From J054 sp963850255 (GTDB lineage Bacteria > Pseudomonadota > Gammaproteobacteria > Steroidobacterales > GCA-2729495): a stretch of 64,000 nt of DNA. This document shows, piece by piece, positions 56,138 through 64,000 of the stretch. The stretch spans positions 1-64,000 of the forward strand of contig CAWKLL010000022.1 in the NCBI GenBank assembly GCA_963850255.1, in the 5' to 3' direction. Below the pieces are notes generated by a model that ran no database searches, was not told where the DNA came from, and saw only the letters and a list, made by a program, of their open reading frames with translations. Position numbers and translations under genes: made by a program. Position 1 is the stretch's first letter. Each line of letters opens with the position of its first letter.

Positions 56138-56949
56138 TGATTTGTCTCCAGCGAGGCGACACGGCGCGGCGGCAAGGCCTCAAGTTGCGCCAGCAAAGGC
56201 GCAAAACCGTGCGGACCGAACCAGTAGGCGAGCATCGCCGTCACCGCATCGCCGGTTACCGTGGCACCGGTCAGGCCGTCGACCTGGTAGCGGGCCGCCG
56301 GGGTGTCGGGGCTTACAGGCCCGCTTGCCACGCGGAACCTGAACTCTCCTGCGGGGCCAAACAGTTCGCGACCCGTCCAGCCGGCCAGCCAGGCGGGGCT
56401 GGTCACCTGGTCTCCCAGCCCGGGGGTTTCAGCCTGTTCGTAGAAAGTCGCCGCAGCTATGGTGCGCAGATCGGCTTGCAGGGCCACGTATCCGTACAGC
56501 GTCGACCACATGCCCTGCCCACGAATCGGCAGGATTACGCGCGCGAGGCCTGCTTTGCCCCAGACCAGGTAGATCTTTTCGTAGCGGGCACGCCGACCCA
56601 GTCGCGCACTGTCCAATTGCGCCGGGATGGCAAGGCTGGTTTCCGGATCCACGGATGCGGAGCGAGCATCGAAGCCCTGCGGATCGGAATCTGCAATGAA
56701 CTCACCGGTTTCCAGGTCAACCAACCTGGTATCCAACTGTTTTGCGATGGCGAGTATCTGTTGCGAATCCAGTGCCTCGCCGGGCGGCGCAAGACCCGAC
56801 AAGGCAACGATGTTTCGGCTGCGCTCTACCAGCTGGTTTTCACGCTGTAGCGGGTCCAGCAGGACAGCCGCCAGGCTCACCAGCACCGAGCAAAACAGTG
56901 CAACGGCCAGCACGACGAGGATCGCCTTCTGCGGGCTGTCGTTGTTCAC
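56134..56949 (-). CDS. nqrC: Na+-NQR subunit C, covalently flavinylated
   Basis: This 271-residue subunit has one N-terminal TM helix (AILVVLAVALFCSVLVSLAAVLL) and a periplasmic FMN-binding domain. The flavinylation motif reads DGLTGATVTGDAV, so the Thr that takes a phosphoester-linked FMN from ApbE is present. The GTG at 56949 overlaps the nqrB stop codon by GTGA; the longer frame upstream has no homology and is out of place. No apbE gene is in the window. Confidence 0.92.
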   Translation of the reverse strand: MNNDSPQKAILVVLAVALFCSVLVSLAAVLLDPLQRENQLVERSRNIVALSGLAPPGEALDSQQILAIAKQLDTRLVDLETGEFIADSDPQGFDARSASVDPETSLAIPAQLDSARLGRRARYEKIYLVWGKAGLARVILPIRGQGMWSTLYGYVALQADLRTIAAATFYEQAETPGLGDQVTSPAWLAGWTGRELFGPAGEFRFRVASGPVSPDTPAARYQVDGLTGATVTGDAVTAMLAYWFGPHGFAPLLAQLEALPPRRVASLETNQ

Positions 56950-58160
56950 GCGCCTGCCCCCAGCCGTTTGCGACGGCGGCGGATATTTAGCCGAACCACC
57001 ACGTAGTCGAACAGCGGTGCGAACACGCTGGCCAGCAGGATCGCGAATACAGCACCTTCGTAATAGGCCGGGTTGGTGACGCGAATCACGATGGTCAAAA
57101 CACCGACCGCGACGCCATAGGCCCAGCGTCCCGGGTTGGTCTGCGACGCAGCCACCGGATCGGTGGCCAGAAACACCGTGCCGAAGGCCCAGCCACCGGT
57201 CACGACGTGCCAATACCAGGGCACCTGCGCAATAAAGTTGTCGGCCGAGCTGGTGGCGTTAAACAGCGAGGCGGAAATGATGAGTCCCAGCAGTGAGCCC
57301 AGCATGATCCGCCAGGACGCGCTGCCGGTGAGGATCAGATAGGCAGCACCCAGCAGACAGGCGAACAGGGAACTGACGCCGAAGGGCCCCGGTTGGTCGC
57401 CGAAGAACATGCCCGTCCAGCTGTAACCCACCGAGAGCAACGCCGGGATGCCACCCTCCTCCGTATACAGCTCAATAGTGGTGGGATCATCGTAACCTGC
57501 CACCGGCACCCAGGCACCGGGTCCGAATACCAGGTCGGGATAGGAGAACACCAGGAACGCCATGCCGAGAATCGCCGGGCTGACCAGGTAACGCCCGGTG
57601 CCGCCGAAAATCGCCTTGCCGATCACGATCGCTACACTCATGCCGAGCGCAGCCCACAGCAACGGCACGGTGGCCGGCAGAATCAGGCAATACAGCCAGG
57701 TTACCGACAGCAGGCCGTCATCGATGCGCCGCCGTCGGTAGCGTGCAAACACAATCTCCCAGCAGGCGCCGACCAGCAGCGCGGTGAAAAATACCGGTAG
57801 AAAGTAGACCAGCCCGTGCATGAAGCAATCTGAAACACTCAGCGGATCGAAGCCGAAGCCCAGCGTTTCGAGCAGCGAGGCACGCCAGCCTGACGCGCGT
57901 TCGCGACCGAGCAGAATCAGCGCGCGATTGCTTTGCAGCCCGATACTCCACAGCCCGAACAGCCAGCACGGCAGTGAAGCGATGACAAAGCTATTCATCA
58001 GGCGCTGAACGCTGTTGCTGTCGCGTATGTGCGGCGCACCACGGGTCGGCCGGGCGGTGGAGAACAGGAAACCATCCAGCAGTTCGAAGGTAGAACGCCG
58101 AATCGAATAATCGGGCGCTCTGGCCAGCCGCTTGCGTTGCCTTGCGAATGCCCCACGCAT
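56946..58160 (-). CDS. nqrB: Na+-NQR subunit B
   Basis: This subunit of about 404 residues has multiple TM helices and the NqrB/RnfD signatures HGLVYFLPVFFTALLVGACWEIVFA, IGKAIFGGTGRYLVSPAI, and TGGWAFGTVFLATDPVAA near the C-terminus. It would form the Na+ channel and hold covalent FMN and riboflavin. At the usual flavinylation site, where NqrB reads SGAT, this protein reads YDDPTTIEL, so the Thr may remain but the flanks are unusual. The ATG at 58160 is used, 5 bases after the nqrA stop codon. Confidence 0.92.
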   Translation of the reverse strand: MRGAFARQRKRLARAPDYSIRRSTFELLDGFLFSTARPTRGAPHIRDSNSVQRLMNSFVIASLPCWLFGLWSIGLQSNRALILLGRERASGWRASLLETLGFGFDPLSVSDCFMHGLVYFLPVFFTALLVGACWEIVFARYRRRRIDDGLLSVTWLYCLILPATVPLLWAALGMSVAIVIGKAIFGGTGRYLVSPAILGMAFLVFSYPDLVFGPGAWVPVAGYDDPTTIELYTEEGGIPALLSVGYSWTGMFFGDQPGPFGVSSLFACLLGAAYLILTGSASWRIMLGSLLGLIISASLFNATSSADNFIAQVPWYWHVVTGGWAFGTVFLATDPVAASQTNPGRWAYGVAVGVLTIVIRVTNPAYYEGAVFAILLASVFAPLFDYVVVRLNIRRRRKRLGAGA

Positions 58161-58165
58161 GCGAA

Positions 58166-59533
58166 TCAGCCTTCGCGCTCGATCTGCGCGAGATTCACGC
58201 GCAGGATCGAACCGTAGTCGAGCTTGCCCGGGCAGACATAGGAACACAGCGCCAGGTCCTCGGCATCAAGCTCAAGACAACCCAGTGCCTGCGCCTGGTC
58301 GGTATCACGAATCAACAAGGCCCGTAGCAAGGGCACAGGCAGGATGTCCAGCGGCATCACTTTCTCGAAGGCCTCGGCCGGGAGCAGCGTACGCGGCACA
58401 CCGCCCGCTGCGGTGGTCAGCACATCGCGAGCGCCTGACTGGTGGCGACGAAACAGCCCGGAGAAACTGTGCCCGCGCGAGAACAGGCGCAGCCAGCCAA
58501 ACCAGCGATGGCCGTCATCTTCCGGCACGGCCGCGAGCTGTTGATGATAGCGTCCGAGGTAGGCTTCGGCGCCGCGCGCCTGGCGGCCACTGAGTACCGG
58601 CCCGGAAATCAGCCGCGGCGGAATGCCCGCCTGCGTTGCTGAAGCCAGCTCACCCGCACACAAGTCGTCGATACTCGCGCCCAGCCGACTGCGCATCAGC
58701 CGCGGATTGGTCACGCCGGGCCCTCCGAGCGCGACCACGCGCGACAGGTCGAGCACACCGTCACGAAACAGTCGACCGAATGCGATGACATCCTGGTAGC
58801 CGATGTGCCAGACAACGCGGTTGGCCGCGACCGGGTCGAGAAAATGAATATGCGTGCCAGCCAGACCGGCAGGATGCGGGCCGGCGAACTCGCTGAGCCG
58901 GACGCGCTGCGGATCGCCCAGCGGGCCTTGCCAGCCCGGCGCTGTGCACAAGTGCACCGGGCCATCGGTGAGCATGCCCAGTATGTTCAGACCGGTAGTG
59001 AATTCAGCCTGCGCCTGCGCGACCACCTCGGCCGGATTGGCGGCCAGCGGATGTGTGTCGATAGCGGTAACAAAGATTGAACGAGGACGACTATTTGCAG
59101 GCGGTACCCGACCAAATGGTCGCGCGCGCAGTGCGGTCCATAAGCCGAAGCGGCATAGCCTGTCGCGAACTTCATCCGCCGTGAGACCGGCCGGATCCGC
59201 TTCACCCGACATCACGGATGCCTCGACCTCGCCGCCGACCTCAGGATCCAGGTCGACCGTTACAGATAGCAGGCGGCGGCGATTACCTCGGTGTACCGCG
59301 GATACCCGGCCGGTGCCCGGCGCCACGTAATGCACAGTCGGGTCGCGCTTGTCGACGAACAGCGGCTGGCCGAGCGTAACCGCATCACCCGGCTTGACCA
59401 GCAGCCGTGGCCTGAGACCCACATAGTCGCGGCCCAGCAGCGCTACGGACGATACCCTGGGCCCCGCGCTGACCGGCCCGGTGGGCTGGCCGGCGAGCGG
59501 CAGATCCAGACCACTAGTTATTTTTATCGTCAC
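58166..59533 (-). CDS. nqrA: Na+-NQR subunit A
   Basis: This 455-residue peripheral cytoplasmic subunit A is identified by the N-terminal KITSGLDLPLAGQP, VALLGRDYVGLRPRLLVKPGDAV, RDPTVHYVAPGTGRVSAVHRGNRR, FVTAIDTHPLA and the C-terminal CSYVCPGKLDYGSILR. NqrA distinguishes Na+-NQR from RNF complexes. The start is the GTG at 59533. It is the first gene of the nqr-mtr operon. Confidence 0.95.
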   Translation of the reverse strand: MTIKITSGLDLPLAGQPTGPVSAGPRVSSVALLGRDYVGLRPRLLVKPGDAVTLGQPLFVDKRDPTVHYVAPGTGRVSAVHRGNRRRLLSVTVDLDPEVGGEVEASVMSGEADPAGLTADEVRDRLCRFGLWTALRARPFGRVPPANSRPRSIFVTAIDTHPLAANPAEVVAQAQAEFTTGLNILGMLTDGPVHLCTAPGWQGPLGDPQRVRLSEFAGPHPAGLAGTHIHFLDPVAANRVVWHIGYQDVIAFGRLFRDGVLDLSRVVALGGPGVTNPRLMRSRLGASIDDLCAGELASATQAGIPPRLISGPVLSGRQARGAEAYLGRYHQQLAAVPEDDGHRWFGWLRLFSRGHSFSGLFRRHQSGARDVLTTAAGGVPRTLLPAEAFEKVMPLDILPVPLLRALLIRDTDQAQALGCLELDAEDLALCSYVCPGKLDYGSILRVNLAQIEREG

Positions 59534-59604
59534 GAGAGCGGATCGATTCCTCTGCGGGTAAGCGCCAATGTAGCGAGCGATCCCTGGCGCAACGGTCTAT
59601 CTCG

Positions 59605-59633
59605 ACTATAGCCAAGATAGGCCAGCACACCAA
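59605..59633 (-). promoter_or_regulatory. Putative sigma-70 promoter of the nqr-mtr operon
   Basis: On the minus strand TTGGTG (59633-59628), a 17-base spacer and TATAGT (59610-59605) lie about 70 bases upstream of the nqrA start codon. The rest of the 243-base divergent gap (59534-59776) serves nqrA and the enoyl-CoA hydratase gene; no operator was recognised. Confidence 0.4.
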
Positions 59634-59776
59634 GACAAGCGCCGCGCAGGCAAGCCTTACACAAAGGCTTCTCTGAGGCGCACTCTACGCGCGGACGTCT
59701 GCAAGCATGGTCTAAGATTAACTACCGGTCTTGATGCTTCAACCGATTTACATTGCACATTCCAGGAGAATTTTCG

Positions 59777-60580
59777 ATGAGCAGCCGTGCAAATGAACCT
59801 ACCCCGGAGCCGGTACTACTGCAGGAACATCGCGACGGGATAGCCACCCTGACTTTGAACCGGCCCCGATATTACAACGCGCTGTCCGCCGACCTGTTAT
59901 CGGCGCTGCAATCTGCCCTGGATGCTATCGCGCAGGATGACACAATACGCGTGGTGGTCATTGCCGCCAACGGCAAGGCATTCTGTGCCGGTCATGATTT
60001 AAAGGAAATGCGCTCCAGTGAGGATCGCGCCTTTCATAAGGCGTTGTTCGACCAGTGCGGCCGAATGATGCTGAGCATTAACCAGTTGCCGCAACCGGTC
60101 ATAGCGCAGGTTAATGGTATTGCTACGGCGGCTGGCTGCCAGTTGGTAGCGAGCTGCGACCTGGCGGTAGCGGCTGAAGATGCCCGATTCGCGGTATCCG
60201 GTATTAATGTCGGCTTATTTTGCTCGACCCCGGCCGTAGCCTTGAGCAGAAACTTGCCACGCAAACAGGCGATGAGATTGCTGCTAACCGGCGATTTCAT
60301 CGGCGCGGATCAGGCAGCGCAATTTGGGCTGGTTAACGAGGTGGTGGCCGCAGCGGAGCTTGAATCGGCGACGCGCGCCATCGCATTGAAAATCGCCGCC
60401 AAGTCCGCGCTGGCAATCAGACTCGGCAAAGCAATGTTCTATCAACAATTGCCGATGAACCTGGCTGACGCCTATGCCTATGCAAGCGAGCGCATGGCCT
60501 GCAACATGGATTCGTATGATGCGCGTGAAGGCATGGATGCGTTTCTTGAAAAGCGCACGCCGGAATGGCAGGGAAAATAG
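59777..60580 (+). CDS. Enoyl-CoA hydratase/isomerase family protein
   Basis: This 267-residue crotonase-fold protein acts on CoA thioesters. The oxyanion-hole segments are visible as NGKAFCAGHDLKEM and NGIATAAGCQLVASCDLAVA. In classic enoyl-CoA hydratase two Glu residues act; here the second position lies in AVSGINVGLFCSTPAV, which lacks an obvious Glu, so the exact reaction is unclear. The ATG at 59777 follows an AGGAGAA ribosome binding site and is preferred over 59753. Confidence 0.85.
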   Translation: MSSRANEPTPEPVLLQEHRDGIATLTLNRPRYYNALSADLLSALQSALDAIAQDDTIRVVVIAANGKAFCAGHDLKEMRSSEDRAFHKALFDQCGRMMLSINQLPQPVIAQVNGIATAAGCQLVASCDLAVAAEDARFAVSGINVGLFCSTPAVALSRNLPRKQAMRLLLTGDFIGADQAAQFGLVNEVVAAAELESATRAIALKIAAKSALAIRLGKAMFYQQLPMNLADAYAYASERMACNMDSYDAREGMDAFLEKRTPEWQGK

Positions 60581-60613
60581 CCGCACCGAGACCGCGGCGT
60601 TATCCTGATCAAT

Positions 60614-61555
60614 ATGGCTGTCACACCCTCCTCCCGCAAAGTGCTGCAGGTTTCGTTCCTGGTCGACGTATTCGACGTGGTCAGTAACCTGGTGGTTGCG
60701 CTACTCACCGGCAGCGCCGTGGTGTTTGCTGAAATGGCCCAGGGGCTGGCCGACAGCACGGGATCAGCGCTGCTGGTTATCGGTGAACGCCGCTCCAGGC
60801 GCGCAAGCGATGCCGACCATCCCCTGGGCTATGCGCGGGAAGCCTTTTTCTGGGCGCTGCTATCCGCCATGGCCATGCTGATAATCGGTGCCGGACTGTC
60901 CGCCTGGCGCGGGTACCAGCAGTTGGTGAACCCCAGCGCGCTCAACACGCCGCTGCTGGCGATCGCTGTGGTCGGTCTGGCGGTAGTAACAAATGGTTAT
61001 GCCGTGAGCCTGAGCATGCGCAAGCTCATGGCGGAGCACGGCAGCCTGCGCGAGGCCTTTCGCAATATGGACCAACCGCTGGTGAAAAGTGCTCTCCTGC
61101 GGGACGCCATCGGCACTTTTACCAGCGTGGTTGGCCTGGCGGCGCTGATGATGTACCAACGCCTAGACTTGCTGGTCTTCGACGCCCTTGGCGCGCTGAT
61201 GGCCGCCGTCATGATGGTGGCCGGCTCTATCGTGCTGATGACCCAGGCGCGAGCCCTCATTACGGGCCAGGCGCTGCCGGATCATGCGCTTGCCGGCATC
61301 CGTGCCGCGGTTCTGAATACGCGCGGTGTCGAAGCGGTAAACCGTCTCGCAGCCATATACTCCGGTCCATCGCAGGTCCTTGTGGACGCCGATCTGGATC
61401 TCGCTGAAGACCTGGATACCGTTCAGATCGAGGCGCTGCTGGATCTGCTGGAAGCCCGGATGCGCGCGGTCGTCCCTGATGTGGAGCGCGTGCGTGTGAT
61501 CCTGAATTCCCCGGATAAGCCGGGCCATACCGCGATGGTTGCGCATCGACGATGA
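60614..61555 (+). CDS. Cation diffusion facilitator (SLC30A9-like)
   Basis: This 313-residue CDF-family membrane protein has the segment EMAQGLADSTGSALLVIGERRSRRASDADHPLGYAREAFFWAL, characteristic of the SLC30A9-like branch rather than FieF. A second half contains LLRDAIGTFTSVVGLAALM. The C-terminal cytoplasmic domain ends near the stop. Zn2+ or another divalent metal is the likely substrate. It lies 33 bases downstream of the enoyl-CoA hydratase gene. Confidence 0.85.
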   Translation: MAVTPSSRKVLQVSFLVDVFDVVSNLVVALLTGSAVVFAEMAQGLADSTGSALLVIGERRSRRASDADHPLGYAREAFFWALLSAMAMLIIGAGLSAWRGYQQLVNPSALNTPLLAIAVVGLAVVTNGYAVSLSMRKLMAEHGSLREAFRNMDQPLVKSALLRDAIGTFTSVVGLAALMMYQRLDLLVFDALGALMAAVMMVAGSIVLMTQARALITGQALPDHALAGIRAAVLNTRGVEAVNRLAAIYSGPSQVLVDADLDLAEDLDTVQIEALLDLLEARMRAVVPDVERVRVILNSPDKPGHTAMVAHRR

Positions 61556-61587
61556 ATATCCTGATCACAGGCTCGGGAGCTTAATCA

Positions 61588-61656
61588 GTGAAGACCCGGA
61601 CTTTTTCTCTCATTGTGGTGTTTGTCATCCTGGCCCAGGGATGCCTGGCCGCCTGA
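61588..61656 (+). other. Short lipoprotein-signal-like ORF (22 residues)
   Basis: From the GTG at 61588 to TGA at 61654, the reading MKTRTFSLIVVFVILAQGC is a complete signal peptide with a lipobox-like LAQGC, then ends after LAA. It could be a tiny lipopeptide or the truncated start of a lost lipoprotein gene. Remaining sequence to 61756 holds nothing recognisable. Confidence 0.3.
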
Positions 61657-61756
61657 AACGACGCCTGCTGGTAAGAGAAACTTTCACGGATAACAGCGAG
61701 TCCACGCCACGGTCCGCCTGTTCCGTCAACGGCAACGCAGAAGACGACAGCGCCCC

Positions 61757-62950
61757 TCAGGTCAGCTTCACGCCCTGCCGGACCCCGAACCCGCGCAGAA
61801 CCTCCGGCGCATCCGGATTCAGCACCAGGCCGACCTTCTCCATCTCGTCTTCGAAGGCCAGCGCGCCGAACTCCAGGCTCCACCGCTCGTTGTTCCAGCG
61901 ATGATCCCACCAGCGGCGGAACTCGCCGTAGGCAGAACGACGCCTCCCCTGGCGGCCACTGCGGAAATCGATGGGATAGTAGTAGCCGCCGGGACGGGCG
62001 ACCCGGTAGGCCTCGCGAAAAACCGCCTTGCTCACTTCACCGGGCATCTCGTGGTGGGCGAGGTAGGACGTGACGATATCGAAGTGGTTGTCCGGAAAAC
62101 CGGTATCTTCGGCGAGTCGCTGGACAAAGTTGACATCGACACCCAGTTCTACCGCGCGCATGTGCCCGTAACGGATCATGGGGCCGCCGATATCCAGGCC
62201 CCAGACCTCCGCATCCGGAAACCGCTCTTTCAGCGCGATCGTCAGCTGGCCGATGCCGCAGCCGAGGTCCAGGATGCGCCGCACCTTGCCATCGGCCGGC
62301 AGCGGCAGTTTCTGCGCTGATCCCGCGTGCACTTCGTCCTGAACGTTACCGGCACCGTAGATGCCGTGATAGAAACTGCTGGTACCGTAGTGATACAGGT
62401 GCCCGGCGAACGGATTCCCCACATAGCCGCCCGGCTGGATGTGAATCTCGTGCCTGACGGAATCCGGAATGCTCATGGTCGGATTCAGCTCCAGCGTTCC
62501 CGGCCCCCGTTTGTCAAAGCTCTCCATCTCCGCGAGATACAGGTCGGCCTGCGCATGGAAGCGATCCTGCAGTGCCTTCCAGGTCACCTGCTGGTTGCTG
62601 AGCCATAGCCGGCCGCTCATCGCAATGACCGGGTCGGTGCCGATGAGATCCAGCACCTCGTCCATCGACAGGTCCGCGCCGGGATCGATGCCGTTCTCTG
62701 CGAAGATCTCGAGCGTGCGCGCGAGCGCAGCGCGGTTTGCCGCGCGCGAGTGCCATTCCCGGAATCCGGCCGTGTAGCCCTGCACACTTTCCAGCGTCAG
62801 GGAAGGCAGGCGCTCCATCCGGCCGTCGCTGCCGCGCGGCTCGATGTCGAACAGTTCGCCGGCGGTAGTCGCGGCCGCAGGCCGGCCGCCGAGGGCGCTG
62901 CCCGCCACCGTGGCGGCGGCAGCGGTGAAAATCGAACGTCTTTTGATCAT
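61757..62950 (-). CDS. SAM-dependent methyltransferase-fold protein with exported N-terminus
   Basis: This 397-residue protein starts IKRRSIFTAAAATVAGSALGG, a Tat-like signal peptide. A class I methyltransferase domain follows from about residue 220, with the SAM-binding ILDLGCGIGQLTIAL, an acidic GLDIGGPMI, and DIVTSYLAHHEM. The middle part (residues 45-210) is a helical domain of unknown family. Since SAM is not known to be available in the periplasm, either the signal is not cleaved/used, or the protein acts at an unexpected site. It follows the small gene at 62975-63331. Confidence 0.75.
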   Translation of the reverse strand: MIKRRSIFTAAAATVAGSALGGRPAAATTAGELFDIEPRGSDGRMERLPSLTLESVQGYTAGFREWHSRAANRAALARTLEIFAENGIDPGADLSMDEVLDLIGTDPVIAMSGRLWLSNQQVTWKALQDRFHAQADLYLAEMESFDKRGPGTLELNPTMSIPDSVRHEIHIQPGGYVGNPFAGHLYHYGTSSFYHGIYGAGNVQDEVHAGSAQKLPLPADGKVRRILDLGCGIGQLTIALKERFPDAEVWGLDIGGPMIRYGHMRAVELGVDVNFVQRLAEDTGFPDNHFDIVTSYLAHHEMPGEVSKAVFREAYRVARPGGYYYPIDFRSGRQGRRRSAYGEFRRWWDHRWNNERWSLEFGALAFEDEMEKVGLVLNPDAPEVLRGFGVRQGVKLT

Positions 62951-62974
62951 GGTCTGTCTGCCGAATTGATCGGG

Positions 62975-63331
62975 TTACTCACCTTCGCGCCTGCCGGCCT
63001 TCAGCGGCAGGTGGGCATGGCGCATCAGCGGATCCAGCGTAGCGCGAAGGAAGCGATCGCGGTCCTCGTCCCATGCCGCCTCGTCCTCGGCGGAAGGCCG
63101 GTAGGCTTCGATCATGTCCGCGCTGATGCCTTTTTCTTCCAGCAGCTTTTCGACCACCCTGGCACGCCGCCGATCGGCCCAGACCTCTGCGGACAGCGCG
63201 ATCAGGGTTTCGACCAGGTTGTCCAGAACCGGGCTACCGAGCATGGAAAGCTGCTCGATGTCGGACTTGATGAACTCCGAGGTGAAGGTCGGCCGGCCCG
63301 AGTCCACCTCCATAGTAGTCGTCTTGCCCAT
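62975..63331 (-). CDS. Small hypothetical protein upstream of the methyltransferase
   Basis: This 118-residue protein is helical and charged (VETLIALSAEVWADRRRARVVEKLLEEKGI) and has no signal peptide. No family is recognised. Its stop lies 24 bases upstream of the methyltransferase start, so the two are probably co-transcribed and functionally linked. Confidence 0.55.
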   Translation of the reverse strand: MGKTTTMEVDSGRPTFTSEFIKSDIEQLSMLGSPVLDNLVETLIALSAEVWADRRRARVVEKLLEEKGISADMIEAYRPSAEDEAAWDEDRDRFLRATLDPLMRHAHLPLKAGRREGE

Positions 63332-63406
63332 CAGGCATGCTCCCAGGGGTCGATGCTGATTAAGGGCCTATTATGCTTCGCTGGACACGGATGGCAATGT
63401 CAACGT

Positions 63407-64000
63407 ATGGCGCAGACTGCAGCTGAAACTCCGATGGCGGACGGAAACGCGAGACCGATCCGTCGAACGCTCTTGCTGCTCTGTCTGACATTAATCATGG
63501 CGGAGATCCGGCGGCCCAGGAGACCCAGCGCGCCATGGGCTTGAGTCCGGCCCGCGCGGCAGGTTTTCGCGCGATTTTGCCGGGCGCAGAAATCTTTGTG
63601 CGCGTCGACGACGCGCTGCCGCACTTCCGGGCCTATCGACCGGCCGCTTCGACCGGCGAGCCGGAGCTGGTCGGGTTCGTTTTCCTCACGCACGAGGTGG
63701 TGCCGGATGAGAGTGGCCTACGCCGGCCGAATCGAGATCCTTACCGGCATGACGCCCGGTGGCGTCATCACCGGCGTCAAGGTCCGGGACCACGACGAGC
63801 CCTATGGCTATTTCTCCATCGACGAGAAAGCGTTCGCGGCTTCAGTTCACCGGCAAGAGCATCCTGGACCGGCTGACGGTGGGCGACGACATCGACTCGG
63901 TAACGCGGGCCACCATCACCGTCGAAGGCGCGACCCGGGCCATTCGCAAGAGCGCCCGGAAGATTGCCCGCCAGCACCTGCGCGAGAGGCAGGGCCAGTG
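63407..64000 (+). CDS. NosR-type FMN-binding protein, N-terminal part (frame-broken, runs off window)
   Basis: Read from the ATG at 63407, a signal peptide is seen (RRTLLLLCLTLIMA). Three frame changes follow, near 63500, 63705 and 63835; across them the homology is continuous: GDPAAQETQRAMGLSP, LPHFRAYRPA, LVGFVFLTHEVV, YAGRIEILTGMTPGGVITGV, HDEPYGYFSID and QFTGKSILDRL. The FMN-binding motif appears as DSVTRATITVEGATRAI. This is the flavin domain of NosR and related membrane electron-transfer proteins. The rest of the gene (4Fe-4S membrane part in NosR) lies outside the window, so NosR itself cannot be confirmed. Frame breaks may be indel errors. Confidence 0.6.

Noticed and set aside
56134..57213. 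Extended N-terminus of nqrC
   Set aside because: The upstream 88 residues overlap nqrB and show no family pattern; the GTG at 56949 overlaps the nqrB stop as in coupled genes.
62750..63544. A 264-residue plus-strand frame
   Set aside because: Most of it is antisense to the methyltransferase and the small gene. Only its last 45 codons (from 63407) look real, as the start of the NosR-like gene.
1..64000. tRNA, rRNA, CRISPR arrays, insertion sequences, phage genes
   Set aside because: I scanned for them and saw no cloverleaf, direct-repeat array, transposase or integrase; the only RNA gene found is the SRP RNA.

Overview
The window looks like chromosome from a GC-rich (about 60% by eye) marine or sediment gammaproteobacterium. 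The clues are the ppsR/ppsA divergent pair, the 4.5S RNA-dnaX-ybaB-recR block, orn/rsgA, a Prc-type tail-specific protease, a YqiB-like DUF1249 gene, Na+-NQR with nqrM, and laminarin-type glucan genes. A Woeseiaceae/Chromatiales-like origin is a guess. No tRNA, rRNA, CRISPR array or insertion sequence was seen.

Layout. (1) 1-11085 is a beta-glucan utilisation locus: a large GH16 lipoprotein with Ig-like repeats, a LysR regulator, a sugar-porter MFS permease, a GH3 beta-glucosidase and a divergent GPH-family permease. Two copies of a palindromic LacI-type operator lie in its promoter regions. (2) 11314-20575 holds a cytochrome P450, an isoquinoline-oxidoreductase-like molybdenum hydroxylase (iorB/iorA) with a SUMF1-fold gene between its subunits, a membrane protein, a VOC protein, a Sel1 protein and a FieF-like metal exporter. 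(3) 20966-30243 holds envelope genes: two lipoproteins, an HExxH peptidase, a coiled-coil FHA protein, small membrane proteins, the Prc protease and a coiled-coil protein. (4) 30345-42829 is conserved core: DUF1249, phosphoglucomutase, ppsR/ppsA, an SH3-domain protein, orn, rsgA, recR, ybaB, dnaX, SRP RNA and a GST. (5) 43037-47011 holds a red-chlorophyll-catabolite-reductase-like protein, a TPR protein, and a Tat-exported nitrilase-fold protein followed by a DUF1838 protein. (6) 47136-59533 is the most striking region. It is one tightly packed minus-strand operon in which nqrABCDEF-nqrM runs through a CBS-domain gene into an outer-membrane porin-cytochrome conduit: an MtrC/OmcA-like decaheme lipoprotein, a hexaheme cytochrome, an MtrA/DmsE-like decaheme and an MtrB-like barrel. 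(7) 59777-64000 holds an enoyl-CoA hydratase, a second cation transporter, an exported methyltransferase-like protein with a small partner, and the start of a NosR-type FMN-binding gene.

How it fits together: the glucan locus would feed glucose to glycolysis, with pgm and ppsA handling sugar-phosphate and gluconeogenic flow. The nqr-mtr operon would couple the NADH/quinone/Na+ step at the inner membrane to 26 haem sites leading across the periplasm and outer membrane, which suggests regulated extracellular electron transfer.

Caveat: at least ten otherwise well-conserved genes or gene segments show single-base frame breaks (GH16, prc, mtrB, nqrE, nqrF, nosR-like). Sequencing or assembly indels are a likely cause, so those genes are annotated across the breaks.
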